From NCBI GenBank assembly GCA_016282015.1, contig JAEEJS010000004.1:1-64000 (forward strand): a stretch of DNA of 64,000 bases, written 5' to 3'. The notes under the pieces are model-generated. The model worked only from the letters and a program-made list of their open reading frames with translations. It did no database searches and was not told the origin of the DNA. Position 1 is the stretch's first letter; each line of letters starts with the position of its first letter. A program made the position numbers and the translations under genes. Source of the DNA: Bacteroidales bacterium. GTDB lineage: Bacteria > Bacteroidota > Bacteroidia > Bacteroidales > F082. Shown in pieces: positions 23,711-32,341 of this stretch.

Positions 23711-24513
23711 TACCAGAGACACATATTATAGGATGGCGTGAGAATGCCCCATGGTCGAGCGACTACATGGTTGAACAGGATTTGCTGATTTGCAGGACAT
23801 TGGTCGCAATATTCAGTGATGAGTTTTTAGCAAGTCAGCTGGCTTTTAGAGGCGGCACCGCCCTACATAAATTGTATTTGCTTCCACAACAGAGGTATAG
23901 CGAAGACATCGATTTGGTTCAGATAAATCCGGGACCTATAAAGCCAATTATATTCAGATTGGGAGAAGTTCTGTCGTATATGCCTAACAAGGTCGTGAAA
24001 CAAAAACGTTACAACAACACACTTCTGTTTAGAGTTGAATCGGAGATGCTTCCTGTTGTTCAGATACGTTTAAAAGTTGAGATTAACTGTTTTGAGCATT
24101 TCAGCGTTTTGGGGTTAAAGAGGATACCATTTTCGGTAAATAGTCCATGGTTTACAGGTAGTTGTGACATTACAACATACGAGTTAAACGAGTTGCTTGG
24201 AACTAAAATGCGTGCGCTTTACCAACGCAGAAAAGGACGTGATTTGTTTGACCTATGGTATGCATTAACCCAGGCTGAAGTTGATGAAGACTCTATTCTT
24301 AAATGTTATGATAAATACATGTCGTTTGTTGTTGAACACGCTCCAACATACAAAGAATTTGTTCTCAATATGGAAGAGAAGATGAACGAAGAAGAGTTTC
24401 TGACAGACATGGAGATGCTTTTAAGACCAGACACAAAGTTTGATCCCAAAGAAGCATATCAGATAGTAAAATCAAGATTGATAGACAGATTGCCAGGAGA
24501 TAGATGGGAATAA
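23707..24513 (+). CDS. abiEii: AbiEii/AbiGii nucleotidyltransferase toxin
   Basis: 268 residues. Nucleotidyltransferase fold with motif I LAFRGGTALHKLYL (46-59; Gly49-Gly50-Thr51, Lys55), motif II RYSEDIDLVQ (63-72; Asp67 and Asp69 metal ligands) and a late KGRDLFDLWYAL helix. AbiEii toxins act on tRNA or nucleotides and cause growth arrest, giving phage defence by abortive infection. All four active-site elements are present, so the toxin should be intact. Confidence 0.9.
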   Translation: MIPETHIIGWRENAPWSSDYMVEQDLLICRTLVAIFSDEFLASQLAFRGGTALHKLYLLPQQRYSEDIDLVQINPGPIKPIIFRLGEVLSYMPNKVVKQKRYNNTLLFRVESEMLPVVQIRLKVEINCFEHFSVLGLKRIPFSVNSPWFTGSCDITTYELNELLGTKMRALYQRRKGRDLFDLWYALTQAEVDEDSILKCYDKYMSFVVEHAPTYKEFVLNMEEKMNEEEFLTDMEMLLRPDTKFDPKEAYQIVKSRLIDRLPGDRWE

Positions 24514-24519
24514 TGCTTG

Positions 24520-24762
24520 TTATTTTCCTCTCTGTTCCTGAAAATACTCCGAGCATTCTTTAAAGAAGTCGTAATCTATGGCTTCGCTAATTTTATAGAG
24601 CAACGGCATAGTAACCCACTGCTGGTTGAAGATTTTGTAAAGGTTCTCGGGCGTGCAGTTTACCTGCTTAGCTAACCAGACTGCCGTGCGACCTTGCCTC
24701 GCAAGCTCCTGCTTAATAATCTTTCCAAGGTGAAAACCGTCGGGTGTTGCTGCACTTCTCAT
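24520..24762 (-). CDS. small XRE-type helix-turn-helix protein
   Basis: 80 residues from the ATG at 24762. The HTH region is GRTAVWLAKQVNCTPENLYKIF, with LLYKISEAIDYDFFKECSEYF at the C-terminus. This is the widespread Bacteroidales family of short HTH proteins that begin HLGKIIKQEL. An upstream start at 24801 would add 13 residues (MWLARRNSGKAGN) unlike the family. Convergent with abiEii, 6 bases between stops. Likely a DNA-binding regulator; target unknown. Confidence 0.8.
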   Translation of the reverse strand: MRSAATPDGFHLGKIIKQELARQGRTAVWLAKQVNCTPENLYKIFNQQWVTMPLLYKISEAIDYDFFKECSEYFQEQRGK

Positions 24763-24820
24763 ATTGCCTGCCTTTCCGGAGTTCCGCCTTGCCAGCCACA
24801 AAAAGGGCGGTCCCTGTTTT

Positions 24821-24962
24821 GTCGCTTATCCCTATTGAAGGCGTCTGGAATAGCCTGTGGGTGAATAAGCTCGAAACAGTTCACGCCCTGCGACGTGAAC
24901 CTCGCTTGCTTATTATCACCCATAGTAGTTTTCCAGACTTTTCAATAGGATAACAAGAGCGT
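24821..24962. ncRNA. long imperfect hairpin, possible structured RNA
   Basis: The arms 24831-24870 and 24908-24949 pair over about 40 bases: CCTATTGAA/TTCAATAGG, GTCTGGAA/TTCCAGAC, an asymmetric open bubble of about 8 by 9 bases, then GGGTGA plus ATAAGC with GCTTAT plus TCACCC, and an inner hairpin GTTCACG (24879-24885) with CGTGAAC (24894-24900). TTATC/GATAA and CGC/GCG extend the base. Two long stems around a central bubble are reminiscent of 6S RNA, but I cannot confirm a family match. A -7 box at 25029-25022 would allow transcription on the minus strand. No protein frame covers it, and it fills most of the 350-base gap between the XRE and PpiD-like genes. Confidence 0.4.
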
Positions 24963-25021
24963 ATAGTCCTAAATCTTTATTTTACTATATTACTATTTCT
25001 TATGTTTTACGATTGTCGCTG

Positions 25022-25029
25022 CAAATATA
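25022..25029 (-). promoter_or_regulatory. -7 element upstream of the hairpin / XRE gene
   Basis: The plus strand reads CAAATATA, TATATTTG on the minus strand, an exact -7 match. A transcript starting near 25015 would contain the long hairpin and could reach the XRE gene. No clear -33 box. Confidence 0.4.
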
Positions 25030-25049
25030 ATAAAAAAACATTTATGAAT

Positions 25050-25086
25050 ATAAAAAATGTAGAGACACACTATCGTGCATCTCTAC
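25050..25086 (-). terminator. terminator after the PpiD-like gene
   Basis: GTAGAGA at 25059-25065 pairs with TCTCTAC at 25080-25086, extended inward by GCAC/GTGT with a GATA loop. On the minus strand it is followed by a run of six Ts. Confidence 0.8.
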
Positions 25087-25121
25087 TAAGGTCTAAGGTC
25101 TAAAGTCTAAAGACTAAACTA
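25086..25121. repeat. five-unit 7-bp repeat array at the PpiD-like stop codon
   Basis: Five consecutive heptamers: CTAAGGT, CTAAGGT, CTAAAGT, CTAAAGA, CTAAACT. The stop codon of the minus-strand gene (25121-25119) lies in the last unit, and the terminator begins at the other end of the array. Confidence 0.75.
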
Positions 25122-26894
25122 GAAGAACAAAACTCCGTTGTTAATAACATCTGCGTTGTCAAGCAGTGCTGAGTAGTAGTTGCTGCTTGTGATGTTGTTG
25201 TTGAAGCGGGTTCTTCTCTCCTTGGTGATGGCCTCATAGTCGGTGGCCGGTGCAGGAGTTGTGCCAGTCACTTTCATGATCACGCAGGCATTGCCGCCCT
25301 CGATAGGAGCTGAATAAATGCCTTCCTTCATGCCGAGTGCTGTACCGCCTATCTTTTCCTCAACACCGAAGCTGCCAAAGCCACGGCCGTCGAATGTGAT
25401 GTTTTCGACGTCGGTCTTTTCACCGCCGAGTTCATTGATCATCTTATCGTAATCGGTGCCGTAAGCCTTCATCTTAGCGGCGATCATCTTACCTTTGTTA
25501 ACCTTCTTGATCTGGAGGTCGTAACGCTCGACTATGTCCTCGTATGGGGCATCGCCTTCGGCGACCTTCTTGGTGAGAACTGCCACAACGAACTTGTTGC
25601 CGTTGTCGAACATCTTCACATCACCGATGTTGGTTTTATCGTTGAATGTCCAGCGGACGATCTCACGTGGGCTGTCGATACCGGCTATACGGCTGGTATT
25701 CTCTCTGATTGACTGATATGTGCGCTTGTTCAGGCCCTGAGCCTCGACTGAAGCGTTGAACTGTTCAGCTGTCTTGTTCTCGATGACGAACTTGTTGACT
25801 TCTGCCACAAAAGCCTGGTCTGTCTCCTGGCTGATGGCGATTTCCTTGGTCACAACTGCCAAGCGAGCCTTGACGACGCCGTCTTCTTTCTTGGCTTTCT
25901 CCATGATTCTGGCCACTTTGTAGTTGTCGCCATCCTCGTAAGGACCATAGACGAAACCAACTTTGTTGTCAGCAACAGCCTTCTCAACGTCGGCTGGGAG
26001 AGTCTTGATGTCGACCCATGTTGTGTCGAATGGAGTGTCTGATGTGAGTTTCACAAACTCTTCAACATTGCTTGTTGATGCGAGACCCTGTTTCACATTC
26101 TCCATGTATTCTCTTGTGACGTTCTTGTCGGCCTCTGACGGTTTGAGTTCGAAGACCACATAGTCGATGCCGCGTGTGGCGTCTGTCTGATATTTAGCCT
26201 TGACGTTGTTGTAGTAGTCGCGTTTGTCCTGTTCGGTCACCACCACTGTTGAATCTGGGATGGTGGTGTAACGCACTGCGTAAACCTCGGCTGTTCTCTT
26301 GTAGTTCTTGTTGTCGTTGTAACGGTCGGCAATCTTCTTAGGCATGTAGAAACCGTGCTTGAGAAGGCTCTCATACTTGGTGTTAAGTCTGTCTTCAGCA
26401 ATGGCGTTCTCGAAGTTGAGCCATCTGACCTGGTACTCAGGTGAAAGGTTGTCGAAGTTGTTCAGGTAATCAACCAAGCCCTGACGGTCGAAGTTGCCGT
26501 CACGGTCGCTGAAGCTCTGAAGCACATACTGGTTAGGTTTCTCACCAAGGAACTGGTCGCTGAGCTCTTCTGATGTCACGGCAATGCCGAGATCTTCGAA
26601 CTCTTCGCCCATGATGATTTCCCTGATCATATAGTTGAGGGTCTGCTGACGGATGTTGAACTGCTCCTCTTCTGTCATTGAACCGCTCATAGCCTTCTGA
26701 TTCTGAATGCTTTGCTCTGCTCTGTTGGCGAAGCTCTGATATGAGATCTTATCGCCATTGACTATAGCGACGTCGGTCTGACTTCTTCTGTTGGTGCTTT
26801 TGAACAAGTCACCCAATACGAATGCCAAAAGAGCTAAACCAATGATAATCACTAAAATACCATAGTGTTGTCTGATTTTTCCAATTGCTGCCAT
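25119..26894 (-). CDS. SurA_N/PpiD-like periplasmic chaperone without a parvulin domain
   Basis: 591 residues. One N-terminal membrane anchor (about 11-30, GILVIIIGLALLAFVLGDLF), then a SurA_N chaperone domain (about 40-180: IVNGDKISYQSFANRAEQ, LNYMIREIIMGEEFEDLGI). Bacteroidetes PpiD proteins are usually around 700 residues with a central parvulin rotamase domain. Here the region where that domain is expected passes straight from VARIMEKAKKEDGVVKARLA to the downstream conserved part, with no GGDLG-type core. It should therefore act as a membrane-anchored chaperone for outer-membrane proteins without prolyl isomerase activity. It has its own -7 box (26945-26938). Confidence 0.85.
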   Translation of the reverse strand: MAAIGKIRQHYGILVIIIGLALLAFVLGDLFKSTNRRSQTDVAIVNGDKISYQSFANRAEQSIQNQKAMSGSMTEEEQFNIRQQTLNYMIREIIMGEEFEDLGIAVTSEELSDQFLGEKPNQYVLQSFSDRDGNFDRQGLVDYLNNFDNLSPEYQVRWLNFENAIAEDRLNTKYESLLKHGFYMPKKIADRYNDNKNYKRTAEVYAVRYTTIPDSTVVVTEQDKRDYYNNVKAKYQTDATRGIDYVVFELKPSEADKNVTREYMENVKQGLASTSNVEEFVKLTSDTPFDTTWVDIKTLPADVEKAVADNKVGFVYGPYEDGDNYKVARIMEKAKKEDGVVKARLAVVTKEIAISQETDQAFVAEVNKFVIENKTAEQFNASVEAQGLNKRTYQSIRENTSRIAGIDSPREIVRWTFNDKTNIGDVKMFDNGNKFVVAVLTKKVAEGDAPYEDIVERYDLQIKKVNKGKMIAAKMKAYGTDYDKMINELGGEKTDVENITFDGRGFGSFGVEEKIGGTALGMKEGIYSAPIEGGNACVIMKVTGTTPAPATDYEAITKERRTRFNNNITSSNYYSALLDNADVINNGVLFF

Positions 26895-26937
26895 AATTCT
26901 ATTTCTTTTCTTAATTATTCTTATTATTTTGAGCCTG

Positions 26938-26945
26938 CAAATTTA
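26938..26945 (-). promoter_or_regulatory. -7 element of the PpiD-like gene
   Basis: The plus strand reads CAAATTTA, TAAATTTG on the minus strand, 43 bases upstream of the ATG, in the 97-base gap after the CNNM gene. Separates this gene from the coaX operon. Confidence 0.5.
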
Positions 26946-26991
26946 CAAAAATATTAAATAAAACCAACATTTTTAGTAAAAAAGTGCTAAC

Positions 26992-28257
26992 TCATTGATT
27001 GTTCTTGATTTCCACCTCTTCAAGCTTGGTTTCCGATGCTTTGATGATCTTGAAAAGATAGTCGCCAATCTGTATTTCCTCTCCGGTTTGCGGAATACTT
27101 TCGTGATAATGAATGATGTATCCGGCCAGGGTCTCGTAGTCGTCCGACTCCGGGAAGTTGTATTTGTAAGTCTTGTTGAGATAGTCGATTTCCAAACGGG
27201 CCGAGAAGATTCTGTCGTTCTCGTCTATGGTCTTTTCGATATCGTCTTCCTCGTCGTATTCGTCCTCAATCTCTCCGAAAATCTCCTCAACTAGGTCTTC
27301 TGTAGTGATAATGCCGGCTGTTCCGCCGAACTCATCGACCACCACAGCTATGCTCTGACGTGTCTTGGACAGATGCTGCAGCAAGTCTTGAGCTCCGTAA
27401 GTCTCCGGATAAAACTCTATCTGGCGCACCTTATCCCTGACCGAGCCGCCCTTGTGAAGCAGGTCGTTGATGTGTATATAACCCACTATGTTGTCAATAT
27501 TCCTGTCGTAGACTATCAGTTTTGAGTGCTTGGTCTCTTCGAAGACGTTCTTCACCGTCTTCACCGAATCGTTAATGCGGACAGCCATAATCTCATTGCG
27601 CGGCTGCATGCACTCGCGAAGCTTAACATTCTGAAATTCAATGGCATTCTGAAACAGCTCTATGCCCTGCTGGATATCTTCATTCTCCTCGTTGGGGTCA
27701 GCATACTCCTTGAGATAGTCGTTGAGGTCGACTGTGCTGAGCTTGTAATCCTCACGAGCCACCTTCATTCCGAAAATGTATTTTATGATGAGCTCCGAAA
27801 TGCCAATGTAGATTAAAAGCAAAGGATAAAGCACGATGTAAAGAATCATCATCGGAAGAGCCATCACCTTCATCAGGCCGTTCGGGTTGATGCGGCTGAG
27901 GGTCTTGGGGATAAACTCCGCCACGAAGAGCACCAGCAAGGTTGAGATGATGGTCTGGCACAGCAGAATGGTAAACTCATTGGTGATGACCTCCGGCAGT
28001 ATTCTAACTATAGCAGGCTCCAAAAGCCTTGCCATAGCTATGCCGTAGACCACGTTGGCTATGTTGTTGCAAAGCAGTATGCAACCCATGAAAAGGTCCA
28101 TATGCTTGACAAAATGGTTGATAAGCCTGGCCGAGAATCTCTTCTTCTTCAGGTCGAGCTCGAGTTTCAGTCTGTTGGAGCTGACAAACGAAATCTCTAC
28201 ACCCGAAAACAGTGCCGACGCCAACAAAGATATTATGACCACCATCCAGTTACTCAT
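26992..28257 (-). CDS. CNNM/CorC-family hemolysin-like transporter
   Basis: 421 residues. DUF21/CNNM membrane domain (about 1-170, four hydrophobic segments, with LFSGVEISFVSSNR and AEFIPKTLSR), a CBS pair (about 195-325: MQPRNEIMAVRINDSVKTV, then VVVDEFGGTAGIITTEDLVEEIFGEI), and a C-terminal transporter-associated domain (about 345-415). Relatives include GldE and Mg/Co efflux proteins; the ion is not identifiable. Its start overlaps lptC by 8 bases, in the conserved Bacteroidales order coaX-OMP-TPR-lptC-CNNM. Confidence 0.92.
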   Translation of the reverse strand: MSNWMVVIISLLASALFSGVEISFVSSNRLKLELDLKKKRFSARLINHFVKHMDLFMGCILLCNNIANVVYGIAMARLLEPAIVRILPEVITNEFTILLCQTIISTLLVLFVAEFIPKTLSRINPNGLMKVMALPMMILYIVLYPLLLIYIGISELIIKYIFGMKVAREDYKLSTVDLNDYLKEYADPNEENEDIQQGIELFQNAIEFQNVKLRECMQPRNEIMAVRINDSVKTVKNVFEETKHSKLIVYDRNIDNIVGYIHINDLLHKGGSVRDKVRQIEFYPETYGAQDLLQHLSKTRQSIAVVVDEFGGTAGIITTEDLVEEIFGEIEDEYDEEDDIEKTIDENDRIFSARLEIDYLNKTYKYNFPESDDYETLAGYIIHYHESIPQTGEEIQIGDYLFKIIKASETKLEEVEIKNNQ

Positions 28258-28816
28258 CGTCTTCCATCTCCAATGTTGCGCTTATGCCGAAAATCTCACG
28301 CTTGGTGAAGCTCTCGTTGGCAACCATGCTGTCGCCGTAAATGACCTTGTCGGGACTTGATATCTTGACAAGACATCCCGTGTATATTTTTTTCTTTTTC
28401 TGGTCCCAGTAAAGAGTCTCGGTTTCGAGCATCTCCTCTGTCTTGAGGTTCTTGGCCACTACGTTGTGCTTTGCAACTATCAGCTGCTTCTTCTCGTAGC
28501 TTGCGCCGTAGTTGCCGCTGATTTGAGCCGAAGGCACTGTGTCGCCTTCGAACATGTACACCACGAAACCTTTAGGAAACTCTATCTTTGCGCTGTCTTT
28601 GTCGTCGACAGTGCGCATGACTGGAGCGGTGAGCCTCGCCACGAGACGGCCCGAGTCGCTGCGTTCGATAACCACATCATACGCCATAAGGCCCGAAATG
28701 GTGTCGTTGTCGATGAACTGCTTGACCTTCTCCATCGAGTTCTCACAAGAAAACAACATCATAACAAGATGTGCTATGATGTTGATTTCAAAAAATATAC
28801 AAATCAGTCTTTTCAA
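28250..28816 (-). CDS. lptC: LPS export periplasmic protein LptC
   Basis: 188 residues. Bitopic LptC: an N-terminal hydrophobic anchor ending in a possible lipobox (MMLFSC, Cys24), then a periplasmic beta-jelly-roll of the LptA/LptC type (YDVVIERSDSGRLVARLTAPV, then LKTEEMLETETLYWDQKKKKIY, GDSMVANESFTKREIFG). It passes LPS from the inner-membrane LptBFG complex to LptA. The gene overlaps its upstream TPR neighbour by 4 bases and the CNNM gene by 8, so the cluster is translationally coupled. Confidence 0.92.
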   Translation of the reverse strand: MKRLICIFFEINIIAHLVMMLFSCENSMEKVKQFIDNDTISGLMAYDVVIERSDSGRLVARLTAPVMRTVDDKDSAKIEFPKGFVVYMFEGDTVPSAQISGNYGASYEKKQLIVAKHNVVAKNLKTEEMLETETLYWDQKKKKIYTGCLVKISSPDKVIYGDSMVANESFTKREIFGISATLEMEDDE

Positions 28817-30144
28817 TTATTCGAAAATCTTGCTTTTGTCTTTTCGTTGATCCAGCATTCCACCTGATACTCGTCGCCTTCAAACACATTGTAGAAGAAA
28901 GCGTCTTCACTGGTTGGGAACAGCTTTGAATATTCTCTGATCATCTCGTTAGCCTTTGAAGCCATAGATGGGTCAACTTCCTTGGCTTTCTGGAACTTGT
29001 CGACTGCTGCCCAGTACACGGCTTTCTGGTGCAGAGGGTTGAGATTGCAGTCTTTACCGCTTGATGCATAGAGATAACCGATAATCATATAAGGCTCGCC
29101 GTCGGTCTTGTCGAGTTCGATAGCTTTTCTGGCGTATGTACGGCCCTGCTCCCAGTTGCCTTCCTTAAGCATGATCTGGGCGAGGTATTTGTAAGCCTGC
29201 TGAGCTGACTGCTTGTCGGTTGACTTTGTAGCTTCATTCAGATAGCTGACAGCCTTGCCGTATTCCTGGTCGACCAGGTATCTCTTACCGATAAAGTAAG
29301 CCGACTCTGGTGAAGGATTCAGCTTGTGCAGCTTGATAGCCACGGCCAGGTAGAGGTCAGACTTGTCGCAGTTTCTCGATGAGAGCACTGTAGCAATCTT
29401 GTTGAGAAGCTCTACATTGTCAGGTTCGGCGTCAAACTTCTTCTGATAGATACGGACGAGGTCTTCGCAGTTGGCGTAAGGCTGAACGGCACCCTCCAGG
29501 TTGTTCTTGGTCTGGGTGAAGTTGCCCAAAAGCTTCTCGTTGCCTTCGGTGGTGTATCTGTTGATGTTGAATTCGACAATGTCCATCAGGCGGCTGTATT
29601 CCTCAATGATGAGTGACTCATCGACTTTGCCGGCCTTGGCCATGTTGATGGTCTGCATGAAGTAGCCGTCAATGAAGTTGTATGCACTGTTGTTGCCCTC
29701 CAAATCGATAGCTTCCTTGAGAGCCATGTATGACTGCTCCAGACGTGAAGGATAAGCCATGAGGTCCAATCCAAGACGACCCTTGATGTTACCCACCTGG
29801 TTGCCGTTCTTGGTCTGCGGGAAGTACTGGACGCGGGCATCATACACCATCACGAGGGTGTCGATATATTTCTCTTTCAATGCTGCGTCTTTGGTGCCCT
29901 TAATGAGAACGTTGTTGACGATCTTCACACCGTCAGTGAGAGTTCTCTCTTTGTAACCCGGGCAATTGAGGAACACTCTTCTCCATGCCGAAACCATCAC
30001 CGGATTGGCTGTCGAAGTCTTACCGTCCCACTGTTTGAAAGCTTCTCTATAGACAGAGATGTCAGCGTCGCACTCAGAGTTCTGTGCGAATGCCAGCGTT
30101 GTAAAGCATAATACAGCGCTTAAAATTAAAAATCTCAGTTTCAT
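28813..30144 (-). CDS. periplasmic TPR protein
   Basis: 443 residues with a signal peptide (1-20, ending AFA). Several TPR-like helical pairs, clearest in the second half (PESAYFIGKRYLVDQEYGKA, AQQAYKYLAQIMLKEGNWEQ, DGEPYMIIGYLYASSG). The same protein sits at this place in other Bacteroidales coaX clusters. Its role is unknown; position between a FadL-like barrel and LptC suggests an envelope assembly function. The C-terminus contains a Cys (VECWINEKTKARF). Confidence 0.85.
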   Translation of the reverse strand: MKLRFLILSAVLCFTTLAFAQNSECDADISVYREAFKQWDGKTSTANPVMVSAWRRVFLNCPGYKERTLTDGVKIVNNVLIKGTKDAALKEKYIDTLVMVYDARVQYFPQTKNGNQVGNIKGRLGLDLMAYPSRLEQSYMALKEAIDLEGNNSAYNFIDGYFMQTINMAKAGKVDESLIIEEYSRLMDIVEFNINRYTTEGNEKLLGNFTQTKNNLEGAVQPYANCEDLVRIYQKKFDAEPDNVELLNKIATVLSSRNCDKSDLYLAVAIKLHKLNPSPESAYFIGKRYLVDQEYGKAVSYLNEATKSTDKQSAQQAYKYLAQIMLKEGNWEQGRTYARKAIELDKTDGEPYMIIGYLYASSGKDCNLNPLHQKAVYWAAVDKFQKAKEVDPSMASKANEMIREYSKLFPTSEDAFFYNVFEGDEYQVECWINEKTKARFSNN

Positions 30145-30162
30145 TGCTATTACTTTTATTTG

Positions 30163-31455
30163 TTACTTATATCTTCGTTTTACAAACCATCTGTCGTGTA
30201 TTGACACTCCAAACGATATATTGAAATATGTTTCTGCAATCAAGTTGTTTTGGGTGGTGCCCATGCGGCCAATCTCGGCTGCTATGTTCAGTGTGGTCAT
30301 GGCACGCTGAATCGGCAGTCCTACACCAAAAGTCAACCCGTATTTCTTGATAGAAGTTCCGTAGATGTTGTAGAAGGTCTGGTCGTAGTGGAAACCTGCG
30401 CGGTAATTGACTTTACGCAGGTAGCTCGACACCGAGGTGTGGTCCGGGGTGTAACTGGCACCCACCGCCACATTCCAGGAGTTCTGCAGAGAGTCGTTGA
30501 CACCGCCCATTCTGAAAGCCGCCCAGTTGCTCCAGTTGAAATCTACACCTATCAGCCAACTTTCACCTTTCTGCAAGGTGATACCGGCTCCGATGCTCTG
30601 AGGATATTTGACATCCACGCGCTCACCGTCTTTGTACAATATGGTGTCTATGATATTCCCTGAATTATCGCCATATCCCTTGAACATAGTCTTGATGAAT
30701 ATGTTACGGTGGGCCCTCATGGTGGCAGGCAAGGAGTATGTCAAACCGATTGCCATGCGGTAATCCTTCTTAAAATCATGTTTGAATATCAAACCGAAAT
30801 CGAAGGTCAGGTCGCTCAGGCTCAGGTTAATGGTGCGTTTCTCATTGAAAACATGAATATGATCTGGGAAATACAAGGTGGTAAGGTCGGTGATGTTACC
30901 GAAGATGTAGTTCATCTTAACACCCAGCGAAAGGTTTTTGAATACCTTGAAACCGTTGGTCCAATAAATCTTGTTAAGACCGCCTACGCCATCATAGTCT
31001 ATGACGTATGGATATTCGTATTCCCAAACAAAATCAGCAGTCGACGTGTATTCCCTGTTGCTGAACGGCGCGGCGCCCACTCCCATCTTCCACCATTTGG
31101 TTACGCCGAAACCTAAGTCGAAATAGTCAAATGAAGCGTCAGAACCTCTTTCCGAGAGCTCCGATGTACGATAGGTGACAAATTTCATGTAGAAACCGGC
31201 GTCGAAAAGGAAGGTCAAGGAGTCGATTTCGGCGTATGAAGCAGGGTTGGCGTTGTTGAGCAGATACTTTCCGTCGAGGGCGTTGCTGATGCCTCCCATG
31301 CTCTGAATCATGGTGTTCGACTTGTTCTTGCTCATGGTGCCCAAACCGAAGCGGGAATACGGCGAAGAGATGTCAGCTTGCGCAAAAACGCTGCCAACTG
31401 TCATGAAAATCATGACAGCTAAAAACAACATTTTTTGTAACTTATTGATTATCAT
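30163..31455 (-). CDS. FadL/OmpP1-like outer-membrane barrel
   Basis: 430 residues. Signal peptide (1-25, ending SVFAQ), then DISSPYSRFGLGTM and SMGGISNALDGKYLLNNANPA, the short helix and Asn-Pro-Ala turn typical of FadL-type hydrocarbon channels. Long beta-strands alternate aromatic and polar residues. FadL relatives transport long-chain fatty acids or other hydrophobics across the outer membrane. The gene starts 14 bases inside the end of coaX. The last residues are RYK, not aromatic, which is atypical for a Bam-recognised barrel end, though an aromatic-rich strand (YFNISFGVSI) lies just before. Confidence 0.8.
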   Translation of the reverse strand: MIINKLQKMLFLAVMIFMTVGSVFAQADISSPYSRFGLGTMSKNKSNTMIQSMGGISNALDGKYLLNNANPASYAEIDSLTFLFDAGFYMKFVTYRTSELSERGSDASFDYFDLGFGVTKWWKMGVGAAPFSNREYTSTADFVWEYEYPYVIDYDGVGGLNKIYWTNGFKVFKNLSLGVKMNYIFGNITDLTTLYFPDHIHVFNEKRTINLSLSDLTFDFGLIFKHDFKKDYRMAIGLTYSLPATMRAHRNIFIKTMFKGYGDNSGNIIDTILYKDGERVDVKYPQSIGAGITLQKGESWLIGVDFNWSNWAAFRMGGVNDSLQNSWNVAVGASYTPDHTSVSSYLRKVNYRAGFHYDQTFYNIYGTSIKKYGLTFGVGLPIQRAMTTLNIAAEIGRMGTTQNNLIAETYFNISFGVSIHDRWFVKRRYK

Positions 31456-32173
31456 TATATTCCAAAATCAATCTTAAGCCGTTGAACATAAAATTTGAAT
31501 TTGCAAATATGCAGTTTTTTAACTTATTTTCCAAGAAAATATTGTCACCTCCCGAGATAAAAACGTTTAAGTCGTTGAATTTCAATGCATACTGCTCAAT
31601 AAATTCTTTTATTTCGTAGAAAACGCCCAGCTGCACTCCACTTTGCAGGCATTCCACAGTGTCGTCGCAAACGAATTTCAGCTCATCGCGTGTGGGTTCG
31701 CACATAGGCAGCAGGGCTGTGTGCTCGTGCATGGCCTTAAAACGAAGCTTCATGCCGGGGCTGATGGGGCCTCCCAGATGACGGTCGTCGGCTGTCAGGA
31801 CGTCGTAGGTGATGCAGGTACCGATGTCGATTATGAGGCTGTTCTGGTGGGGCTTTTCAGCGTAAGCGGCAGCCACCAGAGCCAGACGGTCGGCTCCTAT
31901 CTTGGTTTTTTCGGCGTAAGTGAGGCTGAAAGGGAGTTTGGTTCCGCTCGAAAGCACCACTGTTTTGATGTTTTTGAGTTGTGCAAGGCACTCCTCCACC
32001 TTCCCTCCCACCGACGAAATTATACCTTTATTAATATAAGGACAACGGGCCAAAAGTTTGGTCAAATCGTCTCCGAGAGGGTCAAAAACGTTGGTTTCCA
32101 CTATGTTTTTGTCTTGAAACACGGCGTATTTTGCCCTGGTATTTCCTATGTCGATGGTTAGAATCCCGTTCAT
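31442..32173 (-). CDS. coaX: type III pantothenate kinase
   Basis: 243 residues from the ATG at 32173. Catalyses the first step of coenzyme A synthesis: pantothenate plus ATP to 4'-phosphopantothenate. All ASKHA-type motifs of CoaX are visible: DIGNTRAK (8-15), GADRL (93-97), DIGTCITYD (116-124) and GGPISPGM (134-141). A longer open frame to 32386 would run antisense across tRNA-Phe and has no family similarity, so it is rejected. First gene of the coaX-OMP-TPR-lptC-CNNM cluster. Confidence 0.96.
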   Translation of the reverse strand: MNGILTIDIGNTRAKYAVFQDKNIVETNVFDPLGDDLTKLLARCPYINKGIISSVGGKVEECLAQLKNIKTVVLSSGTKLPFSLTYAEKTKIGADRLALVAAAYAEKPHQNSLIIDIGTCITYDVLTADDRHLGGPISPGMKLRFKAMHEHTALLPMCEPTRDELKFVCDDTVECLQSGVQLGVFYEIKEFIEQYALKFNDLNVFISGGDNIFLENKLKNCIFANSNFMFNGLRLILEYNDNQ

Positions 32174-32190
32174 ATTCAACAATTGAGGTG

Positions 32191-32198
32191 CAAAGATA
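32191..32198 (-). promoter_or_regulatory. -7 element of coaX
   Basis: The plus strand reads CAAAGATA, TATCTTTG on the minus strand, 18 bases upstream of the coaX ATG. The nearest -33-like TTTG (32213-32210) is only 11 bases away, so the -33 box is weak. Confidence 0.5.
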
Positions 32199-32218
32199 AA
32201 TAATTTTTTCAAAAAATG

Positions 32219-32248
32219 TTTGGAGTAATGAAAAAAGTTGTATTTTTG
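32219..32248 (+). promoter_or_regulatory. promoter of tRNA-Phe
   Basis: TTTG at 32219-32222 and TATTTTTG at 32241-32248 with 18-base spacing, matching the Bacteroidetes consensus. The -7 box ends 17 bases before the tRNA. Confidence 0.7.
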
Positions 32249-32265
32249 CAGCGCAAAACTAAAGG

Positions 32266-32338
<73 letters not shown>

Positions 32339-32341
32339 CAA

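Noticed and set aside
12837-24762. Integrative element with attachment sites
   Set aside because: No integrase, relaxase or tRNA-end duplication could be found at either edge; only AT content and debris suggest transfer.
24821-24962. SRP RNA or tmRNA
   Set aside because: None of the conserved apical SRP loop or tmRNA tag and tRNA-like ends are present in the hairpin.
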